Shown: positions 43,293 through 51,276 of the stretch, one piece after another
Layout: the number at the start of each line of letters is the position of its first letter
How positions within the stretch are numbered: the stretch's first letter is position 1
Assembly (NCBI GenBank): GCA_938028585.1
Contig: CALIZH010000054.1
Span: 24,669 to 88,668 of the forward strand
Direction of reading: 5' to 3'
Length of the DNA: 64,000 nucleotides
Source of the DNA: an uncultured Actinomyces sp.
GTDB lineage: Bacteria; Actinomycetota; Actinomycetes; Actinomycetales; Actinomycetaceae
Program-made: the position numbers and the translations under genes
Notes under the pieces: generated by a model
Told to the model about the DNA's origin: nothing
Seen by the model: only the letters and a program-made list of their open reading frames with translations
The model's database searches: none

Positions 43293-44993
43293 TCACTTGG
43301 TCATGCCGAGGATACGAGAGCCCGTGGTGGGATCGATCGTCTTCATGTGGTGGGTGAAACTCATTGCGCTTTGACGCAAGGATTCGTACCAGTTGTCCGG
43401 GACAGAGATCGGCACATAGTACAGATTCTCAGGCACCTCAAGATGGTACGAACCGGGCCACCACTCAAAATCGGTGATGACCAGGTTAAGCCGACGCTTG
43501 AGCGGAGGGTTCTCATTGATGAGCTTATAGATCTGCTCATAATCCGTACCACCGCTGACCTTAGGCACGGCAGCAAACTGCTTCCATACTTGGGTGATGG
43601 AACGGTTCTTGATACGAAGACGCACAGGTGTCGACATGACGTGCGAGAAACTCGTGAAGTACAGATCCACACCCATTCGCTGAGCGAACTGAATGAGCAT
43701 CTTGATCGTATCCTCGTAGTTCTCTGTGGAGATAGAACTGGAGGTATCCAGGTAGATGTGGATGTCCGGCATGTACTGGCGGGAGACAACCTTACCTGGC
43801 TTATTCGGGTCGTTAGGCTGACGCCTATTGGCCCGAACAAAGCTCGTGCTCACATTTCTGATGGAGTTGAGCGATTGGTTGACCTTCGACATACGAGTGA
43901 GAACTCGCATGACAGACTTGTAGATGTCGACAGGTCGTGTGGGCCGCTTGCGGAACACGACACGACCACTACGGCCTGCTTGCTGCTGTGCGTTGGACAG
44001 GCTGTTGGCAGCCTGCACGGATGCCTTTTGCTGTGCACGTGCCAGCGCTGTCAGTTTACTGAGCTGACCAGGGGTCACCAGCTTCACTGGATTGTGGAGG
44101 GACTTCATGATGAGATCCCACTCAGCGTTGATCTTACGCATCGATGCCCTGGCATGAGCTTCAATGTTGACGAGAACCAATGTACGAGGCAGTGCCAGCT
44201 CAGCGATGCTGAATGGCAGCATGCCACATGTTTCGGGCGCGCTAGGCTGGTTAGCCTGCTGCATGTGGGTCCACGTGCTGAGAGCCCACATGAGCACACG
44301 TGCGAACGAGTACTCATCGAGGGCCTGTGAGTCATTCGCTCGCAGAATCAGAGACTCAGTGAGGCCGTTGAGGTCGATCTTGTCGAACTGCTGGAACATC
44401 CGGTTGTCAGCCGGAGTGATGTTCGATGCGATGTTGGCGAGCTCGCCACGTAGCCATGCCTTGAAACTGTCGAACTCAGCGTCTGTACGGAACCAGAAGC
44501 CGACAGTGTGCGGGTGGAAAGCCCATCCCAAAGACACCAGCAGGAGATCCGTACCGGCATTGCCAGCGAGCACATCCTTAGCGGTAGGCATCACATCGCT
44601 TTGCGTGGTGTACAGAGCCTTGCTGGGATCGGGCAGCTTACAACGCGCGGCTGCCTGGGTGATGAACGCTTCGTCGATAGGCGATGATGCGGACGGAATC
44701 CATCGAACAAGAGACTGTTCGAAGATCGCGCCCATAGCGGCCTGTGCGTCTGCATCAAGAACTTCACCAACGGCTCGAAGAAGGAGATCGTTCACTTCGT
44801 CAGAGCCACAGTCGCGTCCGTCGATCGTCAGATCGACATGACCGCCTGGAGTGAGTGGCTCGAAGATGGTCTGTGTGATCATTGTTTCGAGCGTGGCGAG
44901 GGGTTCGCAATCACCCGTGAAAGGGGCGATTGCTGTGTGTGGGTTAATGTCATTGGGCTTTTGCCCAACAAGGGTAATGGTTGGAGAAGCCAT
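43293..44993 (-). CDS. VWA-domain protein, partner of the MoxR-type ATPase
   Basis: 566 residues, ATG at 44993 after GAAAGGGG. The C-terminal VWA domain (about 405-560) has a complete metal site: YLDTSSSIS (Asp416, Ser418, Ser420), Thr483 (SGGTDYE) and Asp508 (VITDFEWW). The N-terminal ~350 residues are helical and not recognised. VWA proteins encoded beside MoxR ATPases act with them as remodelling or metal-insertion chaperones (as in CbbQ/CbbO or RavA/ViaA). Here the pair lies inside a replication region, so the client may be a replication or transfer protein. Confidence 0.85.
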   Translation of the reverse strand: MASPTITLVGQKPNDINPHTAIAPFTGDCEPLATLETMITQTIFEPLTPGGHVDLTIDGRDCGSDEVNDLLLRAVGEVLDADAQAAMGAIFEQSLVRWIPSASSPIDEAFITQAAARCKLPDPSKALYTTQSDVMPTAKDVLAGNAGTDLLLVSLGWAFHPHTVGFWFRTDAEFDSFKAWLRGELANIASNITPADNRMFQQFDKIDLNGLTESLILRANDSQALDEYSFARVLMWALSTWTHMQQANQPSAPETCGMLPFSIAELALPRTLVLVNIEAHARASMRKINAEWDLIMKSLHNPVKLVTPGQLSKLTALARAQQKASVQAANSLSNAQQQAGRSGRVVFRKRPTRPVDIYKSVMRVLTRMSKVNQSLNSIRNVSTSFVRANRRQPNDPNKPGKVVSRQYMPDIHIYLDTSSSISTENYEDTIKMLIQFAQRMGVDLYFTSFSHVMSTPVRLRIKNRSITQVWKQFAAVPKVSGGTDYEQIYKLINENPPLKRRLNLVITDFEWWPGSYHLEVPENLYYVPISVPDNWYESLRQSAMSFTHHMKTIDPTTGSRILGMTK

Positions 44994-45006
44994 TGACACC
45001 CCTTTC

Positions 45007-45089
45007 GGAATAAACGTGGAGGAATAAACGCGTTATATGTGGTCGTGTCCGGCGTAGCCGAAGGAGAATGAAGTGCTACGCCGGACACG
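45007..45089 (-). promoter_or_regulatory. inverted repeat plus paired CGTTTATTCC boxes
   Basis: 15-bp perfect inverted repeat CGTGTCCGGCGTAGC (45044-45058 / 45075-45089), then CGTTTATTCC twice on the - strand exactly 14 nt apart, the second next to GAAAGGGG of the VWA gene. Confidence 0.55.
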
Positions 45090-45101
45090 ATGTCTGTGAA
45101 C

Positions 45102-46352
45102 TCAGTCGATGCCCATGGCTGCGATGACCGTGTTGATCTTGAGCGCGACACCGTCGCTCAGATGCATGAGCGTGTCGCAGTTCTTCTTATGGAGTGCGCC
45201 ACTCGACCACAAGACAATGAGATCGTTGATGTGGCTCTGTTCGAGCTTGTCGAGTCGTGCATTCAACGCCTGGATAATCACATGGTTGTCTTCGCGCTCG
45301 TACATAGCGAACACGAGGCAACCGGATGCGTCATTGTCAGTCATGGTTGCAACAACCTGGTTGACAGCGTCAACGCTGGTCGTCGCGGCCTTCTTGAGCT
45401 CGCTGTAGATGCGAGGCTTGACAACGCGCTGAGCGTTGTTGTTACCAGTGCTACCCTTGCTGAGCTCATCACTGATGACGCCCATCAGCAAGGTGGTGAA
45501 TGAGGTGTTACCAGTGAGGCCCTCGATGACCTCCTGGAGATAGGAGACATGTCGACCGTCTCGGGTTGTCGATGGAGTAGCCATGAGACTGGCAACCTCT
45601 TCGAAGGACAGGACGTTGAGATACTGCGACACACCGTCGATCGTACGCGGAGTAGCAAACGGTCGGATTTCTTCGGTTCCGTCGAAAAGGTCGAACACGG
45701 ACACCGTGGCGTTGTCGTCATCATCGTCGTCCTGGCCATCTGCGACGACCTGCTCGTTGGTGTTCTTGACGAACACCGTCTCAGGGTGCTTTTCGAGCAC
45801 AGTCTTCACATACGGATGGAGGCTCTTACCGAGAACCTCAATGAGCGTCGACGCATCAGGCGCGACATTGATAATGGCGAAACGCGAAACAGATGCATCA
45901 TCCAGAGCAGTGACGTTACCCTTGTCGTTACCTGCGACAATGATGCGCAGGTTCTTGGGCAAGTCTTCGTCACCGATGCGACGCAGCGTGACAAGCGTGA
46001 GAGTACCCGAAGTCACGTCAGACGTGGTTCGGTTAATCTCGTCCAAGAACAGAATCGGCTGTTCATTTGGATTGTTCTTGGCGTAGTTGATTGCCTGGGA
46101 GATTACAGAGTGCGGGAAGAACTTCTGGGACCAGATACCGGTCTTCTCATCCAGAACAAGACGCGCACCCGTCAAATCAGCCTTGTCGGCCAACAGGTTG
46201 CAAGGCAGGGTAAAGCACTGTGTGTTAGTGCGTCGGGCCACGTCCTCGACGAACGAGGACTTGCCGATGCCCGGCTCGCCCATGAGGGCTGGGACGCGGT
46301 TGGCGTCCAGTAGCTTGACCGTGGTGGTGACAAGCAGTTCGTTGAAGAGCAT
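45102..46352 (-). CDS. MoxR-type AAA+ ATPase
   Basis: 416 residues, ATG at 46352 after CAGGAGG; the longer open frame upstream lacks a site. Walker A GEPGIGKS (Lys31), the DLTG and GIW segments typical of the MoxR clade, Walker B ILFLDEINR (Asp104, Glu105), and sensor AGND. A Gln-Asp-rich insert (DGQDDDDDDN) lies near residue 225. The C-terminal ~150 residues are helical. It is encoded just upstream of the VWA protein, in the usual MoxR-VWA order. Confidence 0.85.
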   Translation of the reverse strand: MLFNELLVTTTVKLLDANRVPALMGEPGIGKSSFVEDVARRTNTQCFTLPCNLLADKADLTGARLVLDEKTGIWSQKFFPHSVISQAINYAKNNPNEQPILFLDEINRTTSDVTSGTLTLVTLRRIGDEDLPKNLRIIVAGNDKGNVTALDDASVSRFAIINVAPDASTLIEVLGKSLHPYVKTVLEKHPETVFVKNTNEQVVADGQDDDDDDNATVSVFDLFDGTEEIRPFATPRTIDGVSQYLNVLSFEEVASLMATPSTTRDGRHVSYLQEVIEGLTGNTSFTTLLMGVISDELSKGSTGNNNAQRVVKPRIYSELKKAATTSVDAVNQVVATMTDNDASGCLVFAMYEREDNHVIIQALNARLDKLEQSHINDLIVLWSSGALHKKNCDTLMHLSDGVALKINTVIAAMGID

Positions 46353-46361
46353 ATTTCCTCC

Positions 46362-46421
46362 TGAATAAAATTGGTTGAATAAAGTCATGGAGTCAGACCG
46401 CGCCGTGAGGCGGTCTGACTC
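46362..46421 (-). promoter_or_regulatory. inverted repeat plus paired TTTATTCA boxes before the MoxR gene
   Basis: 12-bp perfect stem GAGTCAGACCGC / GCGGTCTGACTC (46390-46421), then TTTATTCA twice on the - strand, 14 nt apart, the second overlapping CAGGAGG. No - strand gene lies upstream, so the stem is unlikely to be a terminator here. Confidence 0.55.
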
Positions 46422-46490
46422 TCTATTTCTTGTCTCGGGTCGTACTTTGTACGACCGTCCATAACTCTCCCGAAAACCCTGGTGTTCCAG

Positions 46491-46507
46491 TAGAATGGAT
46501 ACATAGC
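46491..46507 (+). promoter_or_regulatory. promoter with abutting GGATACATAGC box
   Basis: -10 TAGAAT at 46491-46496, then GGATACATAGC; flanked by CCAGT / ACTGG. 48 nt before the start at 46539. Confidence 0.5.
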
Positions 46508-46538
46508 ACTGGACATACATAGGAGAGGTGAGAGAGTT

Positions 46539-47276
46539 ATGCGGGGTTCGCATCATATTGTTGCCGGGTTGGCGATGCTTGGTATCGGGCGTGCTGCCAT
46601 CTTGATGGGCGAGAGTGCCGATCGTTCCCAGGTGATACCGTTGATGGATACAGAGTCGATAGAGGATAGCTACGGGGTTATCGGCTCTGTTCGCTCGTGG
46701 GTATCGGATGGTCTGGATGCACTAGGTGGATCCATCGCATCATGGAGTACGTGGATTCATCATCTGTTTGTGAGCGATGATGAGTATTGGTACATTAGCG
46801 TCGCAATCGGTATGCCGCTGTTTATTGTTGGCACAGTGCTTGCCGATGCGGATCTACCGCACTCTCTCGCTGGCCGTTTCATGCCATGGGGAACCATGTG
46901 GCGTCGTCAGAGTGCAAGTGAACCAGCTACATCACCTATTGCCCACAGAGGATGGACACACACGCTATGGGCGTTGCTCGGAGTGGGAGCTCTTGCGGCA
47001 ACAGTGGCACCTGTTCTTGTGTGGTTGCTTGCAGGCATGGTGACCCATGTTCTGCTCGATGCCATGAGTATGGCTGGGTGGGTGTGGTACTACCCGCTGA
47101 TGCCGTCCACATGGGATGTCATCGAGAAGGGTGACACTCGAATCGTTGTGTCGACTCGTAGCCGAAGCGTTATGGGAGATCGCCTGAGGTATCACGCTGG
47201 CGTTCCGTGGTTGGAACATGTGTACGTTGTGCTCCTTGTTGCGGGCGGTGTTATCGCAACGTGGTACACGTGGTGA
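46539..47276 (+). CDS. membrane-bound metal-dependent hydrolase, YdjM/DUF457-like
   Basis: 245 residues, ATG at 46539 after GAGAGGTGAGAG. Family hallmarks are an early HH..AG segment (RGSHHIVAGL), VLADADLPHS, AHRGWTHT and THVLLDAMS, whose His/Asp residues would bind metal. About four transmembrane helices. Family members are linked to membrane lipid or DNA-damage responses, but the true substrate is unknown. It is an isolated + strand gene inside the replication block with its own promoter and terminator, so it is probably a cargo gene. Confidence 0.8.
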   Translation: MRGSHHIVAGLAMLGIGRAAILMGESADRSQVIPLMDTESIEDSYGVIGSVRSWVSDGLDALGGSIASWSTWIHHLFVSDDEYWYISVAIGMPLFIVGTVLADADLPHSLAGRFMPWGTMWRRQSASEPATSPIAHRGWTHTLWALLGVGALAATVAPVLVWLLAGMVTHVLLDAMSMAGWVWYYPLMPSTWDVIEKGDTRIVVSTRSRSVMGDRLRYHAGVPWLEHVYVVLLVAGGVIATWYTW

Positions 47277-47280
47277 TGCG

Positions 47281-47314
47281 CAGCAGGCTCTGGGTGTAGT
47301 CCCAGAACCTGCTG
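47281..47314 (+). terminator. terminator after the hydrolase gene
   Basis: CAGCAGG / CCTGCTG outer stem with inner CTGGG / CCCAG, followed by TTTTC. Confidence 0.75.
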
Positions 47315-47317
47315 TTT

Positions 47318-47758
47318 TCAGTCTGCGTTATCTGTGTTGATAACCGCGCTGACAACATAGTCGAGAACTTTGTCGCATAGTTCGTTGAAGAGTTCCCACA
47401 CTCCCTTATCATCAGTCGATGAGATGAGAGCATTAAGATCGCCCTTGTTCATCGACTTGATACGGTTGTACGCATCAACCATGGGTTTGTCGAATGGATC
47501 ATTGCCATCGATAGAGTGCATTTCCATGAATGCATCGAGTTTATCTCGAATAACGGAGGCGTCGATGATGATGCCTCGGGTGGATTCTTCGGGCTGGAGA
47601 TCGTCATAGCCAAGTTCGTATGGGAATCCGTAATCCTCGTCGTAGCTCAAGCGCTCGGCTAGTACCCGTGCAGCATCGTCCATATCTTCGGTGACAACTG
47701 TAACGATAGCGGTGTAACGCGGAATGGACGGATCCGACGTGAATGGGAAATGGGCCAT
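47318..47758 (-). CDS. hypothetical protein
   Basis: 146 residues, ATG at 47758 after GAAAGGAAC. The start PRYTAIVTVVTEDMDDAARVLAERL looks like a small alpha-beta domain. The rest is acidic and helical. Composition is AT-richer than its larger neighbours. No function recognised. It follows the gene at 47788 by 29 nt, probably in one operon. Confidence 0.5.
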   Translation of the reverse strand: MAHFPFTSDPSIPRYTAIVTVVTEDMDDAARVLAERLSYDEDYGFPYELGYDDLQPEESTRGIIIDASVIRDKLDAFMEMHSIDGNDPFDKPMVDAYNRIKSMNKGDLNALISSTDDKGVWELFNELCDKVLDYVVSAVINTDNAD

Positions 47759-47787
47759 TGTTATGAGTTCCTTTCTGTACGTGGGTT

Positions 47788-48375
47788 TCAAACGATAGGA
47801 CGCAACATGTCACGAATACCGCAGATGAGGGCAGCTAGGCCATCAAGACCTTTGGCGTTTCGGTCGTAGGTCAAATGTCGCGTATCTGTTCCGTTGGATA
47901 TATAGAGATTGCCCAACGATCGGGAGTAATGTTCGATCATCACGTAGTCACAGTCGTCGGCCAGTGAACAGTCGATGTCATCGATCCCAGGAATGGCGTT
48001 AAGAAGATCGATGGTATCTCGGATGCAGTCCTTGAGATTGAGAGTGTCCATGTAAGATTGCAACTTTTCAGCGAATTCATCGATGCCGTTTACGAGGTCG
48101 GGATGATTGTGCGCAAGTTCCTTGAGCACGCTGATCATGTTGTGCTGATCGGCATCCATGAAGCTCTGGGGGTACACCTTGGCTTCGCGCACAGACAGCA
48201 GGTTTGATGGATGGGTCGCTGTGCTGGTGTGGCGGAAATGGTCACAGTTGATAAGAGCTTTGACCAATGTCGGAGCTTCAACAGTGTGACTCTTCGGGAT
48301 GTATCTGCCAAGATTGTCATCGTACTGATCAATGACAATGATGTACTGTTTGTTCTTTCGTTCGGAAAGCAACAT
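47788..48375 (-). CDS. hypothetical protein
   Basis: 195 residues, ATG at 48375 after AAAAGAGG. N-terminal beta strand pattern KQYIIVIDQYDDNLGRYIP; helical middle; no known motif. It is 31 nt downstream of the primase gene and likely in its operon. Confidence 0.5.
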   Translation of the reverse strand: MLLSERKNKQYIIVIDQYDDNLGRYIPKSHTVEAPTLVKALINCDHFRHTSTATHPSNLLSVREAKVYPQSFMDADQHNMISVLKELAHNHPDLVNGIDEFAEKLQSYMDTLNLKDCIRDTIDLLNAIPGIDDIDCSLADDCDYVMIEHYSRSLGNLYISNGTDTRHLTYDRNAKGLDGLAALICGIRDMLRPIV

Positions 48376-48406
48376 GTTGTACCTCTTTTCGGGGGTTTAG
48401 CTGGGA

Positions 48407-49426
48407 TTATTCAGTCGTTTCTCGTGTTGTCACAACACGGGTAGCGAGATTAAGCAACAACGGCATGTCACTGCGGGTCTCATCGTGTTTTGCACGATGC
48501 TCCAGATAATGATTAAGCGTCTCGTAGATCAGCCATGACGCGGCCTCGCTGTCGACAATGATGTTATTCATGGGGATGCTCTCTCCAGAAGACAGGCTGA
48601 TGGTTTGGGGGCTGACTCGCAACTGAAGCAAGTTGTTGTAAACGTATTGGGCGTATGCCCATTCGTAACGAGAATGATCATGCTCGAAGTTGTCAAGTGT
48701 GCGACCAAAAAAGCGCGAACGAGCAATGAGAGTACGGAGAACCGGTTCATACCAATCGTGTTCTGGTCGCTTATCGGTGTTGATACTGTCGTATGTGACG
48801 ACTGGTGCGTTGTTTGCATCTTCTGCGACGGATCGCCACACTTGGTCCCAGAGATCCTGATCGACAGTTGTTGAGACAGGCATCGGGGTGGGGTTGCGCG
48901 TGTATGTGACGAAGTGGTTAGACTGCAAGATCTCCCACCACCCGTGCGGACCTTTGAGAACTGCCTTGCTCGCTGCAACAGTCAGTTCATTGAACGATGG
49001 GGGCAAGGGGAGAAGCAAGTGATAGCCCTTGCCGGACAAAGATGTTTCAGCGTACAGAGCGCCGATCGTAAGAAGGCTGTCTCGTACGTCGGCGGGGCAT
49101 GTCTTCTCGATGTCGAGAACGACGCAACCCTGGGAAGGTGCGTCGACGAACATGGCGCAGTTGGCGGCGGTGGGGAGCCCTGCGGTTAGCTCATCGAGAG
49201 TGACGAGCACGCGTTCATCGCGTGCCCATGCGCCGCGCACAGGGCCTGGATGTGTACATCCAGAGCAGCCGTTCAGCAAATGACGCATGTCGATCGGCAT
49301 CTTGGAGGTTGGATCGGAAACGGTCCAGATGGCACGAGGGCCAAGAACGTGTTGGATGATCTCGTTGTTGTAGAAGTGGGGGAATGCGACCCGTGGGTCA
49401 AAGGTGTCAGTTGAAGACACGGTCAT
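48407..49426 (-). CDS. archaeo-eukaryotic-type primase (PrimPol-like)
   Basis: 339 residues, ATG at 49426 after GAAAGGGC. Three AEP motifs are in order: VVLDIEK (Asp105, Glu107, metal binding), SGKGYHLLLP (Gly-rich plus His136) and HFVTYTRN. An early Cys pair (GCSGCTH, about 54-57) lies before the catalytic core. The protein would make primers, and possibly extend them, for the element's DNA polymerase (56361) and SF3 helicase (60262). The helicase half often fused to such primases is absent and is supplied separately. Confidence 0.75.
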   Translation of the reverse strand: MTVSSTDTFDPRVAFPHFYNNEIIQHVLGPRAIWTVSDPTSKMPIDMRHLLNGCSGCTHPGPVRGAWARDERVLVTLDELTAGLPTAANCAMFVDAPSQGCVVLDIEKTCPADVRDSLLTIGALYAETSLSGKGYHLLLPLPPSFNELTVAASKAVLKGPHGWWEILQSNHFVTYTRNPTPMPVSTTVDQDLWDQVWRSVAEDANNAPVVTYDSINTDKRPEHDWYEPVLRTLIARSRFFGRTLDNFEHDHSRYEWAYAQYVYNNLLQLRVSPQTISLSSGESIPMNNIIVDSEAASWLIYETLNHYLEHRAKHDETRSDMPLLLNLATRVVTTRETTE

Positions 49427-49488
49427 GGTGAGCCCTTTCGTGTCGACATGTGATGTGGGTGAAAGATGGGAAAGACGGGAGGAACGAT

Positions 49489-49541
49489 GAGACGGATGCT
49501 GCTATTACTGCGTGGTGCAGTGTGGGAGCAGCATCCGTCTC
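49489..49541 (-). repeat. intercistronic inverted repeat
   Basis: 15-bp perfect inverted repeat GAGACGGATGCTGCT / AGCAGCATCCGTCTC between the candidate SSB gene and the primase gene. No T run. Confidence 0.5.
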
Positions 49542-49557
49542 AATCATGTGTCACTGG

Positions 49558-50598
49558 TCAGATAGCCCAGGGGCTATCGACGGATGCCTCAGGAGCAACC
49601 GGCTGAGGCTGGGCCTCAGGGGTCACGCCGAAGGCAGACGCGGGGTCGGCCTGAACGGGAGCCTGCTGCTGCGCGACAGCGTTGAGAAGCTGTGCGGCCT
49701 GCGGGTTAGGCGTAGCCGGAGCAACAGCTGGAACCACAGGAACAGCGGGCGCAACGGGCGCGACAGCCTGGGTCACCGGGGCAGGCATTGCCAGCCCCGA
49801 AGTTGCGTCGACCACCGTGTTCTGAGGCGCAGCCTGCTGAACGGCGGGAACAACCGGAACCGCAGGGGCGACAGGTGCCTGAACCGGTGCGACAGGCTGA
49901 GCAACAGCTGGAGCCACAGGAGCGGCGACGGGCGCGGCAACCTGCTGAGCAGGCTCGTTCATGACAACGCCTTCCTGAGCGACGATCGGGCCGCTCAGCG
50001 TGATGCCGAGAGCCGCGAGTGCGTTGTTGTTGACAGCAGAATTGCCACCGGAGAACCACTCGGGCTCGCCATCGAAGATGATGGTCTGAAGGCCGATGCC
50101 GTTGTTGGCGTTCATACCGGACGAGTAGACGTTGAGAACAACGGTGACGAGCTGATCTCGTGCTGGCTCCGTTGGCATCGACATGGTCGACGCAGGGATC
50201 TCATTGTCTGTAATCTGCACAGCCTTGCCGTTGACGACCTTGAGAAGAACCGGCAAGCGGTTCCCCTTGTTGTCAATGCTCCAACGATTGCCTAGTTCGG
50301 GCTTATCGGGAGTTTGGAACAAACGCTCATAGACGTAGTACTCTTCCAGATCAGGCTTGCCATCGGGACTCTTGAAGACGACTTCAACGTTGGATAGTGA
50401 GAGTCGCGTGAGCGGCTTGTTGCGGTCCAGCGGGTAGAACGGTGCACCGGGCTTGCGATTAGCGCGACGGGTCTCGTTGAGCTTGTCGATGTCTTCAGGT
50501 CCCATGAGACTGCGCACACGGGCGTATTCGATCTTGCCTCGGAGGATGATCGTAGAACCAGGGCGGATCTGCGATGCGGTAATTTGGTGAGTAGCCAT
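49558..50598 (-). CDS. candidate ssDNA-binding protein with long Pro/Ala/Val/Gln tail
   Basis: 346 residues, ATG at 50598 with GAAGGAGACC upstream. The N-terminal ~200 residues are beta-rich (GSTIILRGKIEYARVRS, LSLSNVEVVFKSP, VVLNVYSSGMNANNGIGLQ), compatible with an OB-type fold. They are followed by a 140-residue disordered linker of PVAP-like repeats and a short end SVDSPWAI. Core plus flexible linker plus short tip is the plan of SSB proteins, and the gene lies beside primase and RarA genes. The tip is not the usual acidic DDIPF form, so the call is tentative. Confidence 0.45.
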   Translation of the reverse strand: MATHQITASQIRPGSTIILRGKIEYARVRSLMGPEDIDKLNETRRANRKPGAPFYPLDRNKPLTRLSLSNVEVVFKSPDGKPDLEEYYVYERLFQTPDKPELGNRWSIDNKGNRLPVLLKVVNGKAVQITDNEIPASTMSMPTEPARDQLVTVVLNVYSSGMNANNGIGLQTIIFDGEPEWFSGGNSAVNNNALAALGITLSGPIVAQEGVVMNEPAQQVAAPVAAPVAPAVAQPVAPVQAPVAPAVPVVPAVQQAAPQNTVVDATSGLAMPAPVTQAVAPVAPAVPVVPAVAPATPNPQAAQLLNAVAQQQAPVQADPASAFGVTPEAQPQPVAPEASVDSPWAI

Positions 50599-50639
50599 GT
50601 TTTGGTCTCCTTCGTGTTATGTATGCGGATTGGATTATC

Positions 50640-50655
50640 CTGCTACACCAGTATA
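50640..50655 (-). promoter_or_regulatory. promoter with abutting GGTGTAGCAG box
   Basis: On the - strand -10 TATACT (50655-50650) directly followed by GGTGTAGCAG; same geometry as the + strand sites. 52 nt before the start at 50598. Confidence 0.5.
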
Positions 50656-50679
50656 ATCCATCCTTTCCTGGCGTATGCG

Positions 50680-50687
50680 TGTATGAT
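50680..50687 (+). promoter_or_regulatory. extended -10 promoter of the LysM gene
   Basis: TGTATGAT with -10 TATGAT at 50682-50687, 50 nt before the start at 50737, divergent from the site at 50640. Confidence 0.4.
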
Positions 50688-50736
50688 TGTTTGTGAGAGA
50701 ATCTCACGTACACGTAACATCAGAAAGGAGGGTGTC

Positions 50737-51222
50737 ATGGGAGAGGATAAGAAGAGTGTTTCTTCAGTGAAGAACCCCAATGCGGTATTCGTCGCATTGG
50801 GCGTTGTCGCCATGGTGATCTTGGCTGCTTTGCTGGCTGCGTGGTCCCACATTGGGTACAACCGACCAGCAACACTTGCTCAATCTGACCATCAAGTTTC
50901 TTCTCAATCACCCTCGGGACGCGGTAGCGTCTCCGAGAATCAACAATCGGGTGTACCACCGGTGAAACCGGTGGACACTCAGAATCCGTCTGAAACGCCA
51001 GGGGATGAGAAAGATCCGGTTCCCCCGGCGGTTCAGCCTGTCGATGGTAGCAATGTCAACGATGGCAGGGATGCCAGCGTTTACATTGTGCAGCCGGGAG
51101 ATACGTTGTCGAGCATCTCGGCGGCGACAGGCGTGAGTGTCGACAAGATTGCCCAGGCTAATAGCCTCATCGATGTCAATTGCATCTACAAGGATTCGGC
51201 CCTGGTGATCCCATCGTCTTGA
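50737..51222 (+). CDS. membrane-anchored LysM protein
   Basis: 161 residues, ATG at 50737 after AAAGGAGGG. A short cytoplasmic start, one transmembrane helix at about 17-37, a Ser/Pro/Asp-rich spacer, and one LysM domain at about 116-160 (YIVQPGDTLSSISAATGVS) that should bind peptidoglycan. It is probably displayed at the cell wall; a role in mating contact, entry exclusion or wall anchoring of the channel is possible. It lies inside the replication block as an isolated + strand gene. Confidence 0.85.
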   Translation: MGEDKKSVSSVKNPNAVFVALGVVAMVILAALLAAWSHIGYNRPATLAQSDHQVSSQSPSGRGSVSENQQSGVPPVKPVDTQNPSETPGDEKDPVPPAVQPVDGSNVNDGRDASVYIVQPGDTLSSISAATGVSVDKIAQANSLIDVNCIYKDSALVIPSS

Positions 51223-51244
51223 TGAGATTGTCACTGCCCACTTA

Positions 51245-51274
51245 CTAACACCCAGCCATACGGCTGGGTGTTAG
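51245..51274. terminator. terminator between convergent genes
   Basis: CTAACACCCAGCC / GGCTGGGTGTTAG with a 4-base loop, followed by TTTTAT on the + strand. It ends 2 nt before the RarA stop. Confidence 0.8.
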
Positions 51275-51276
51275 TT

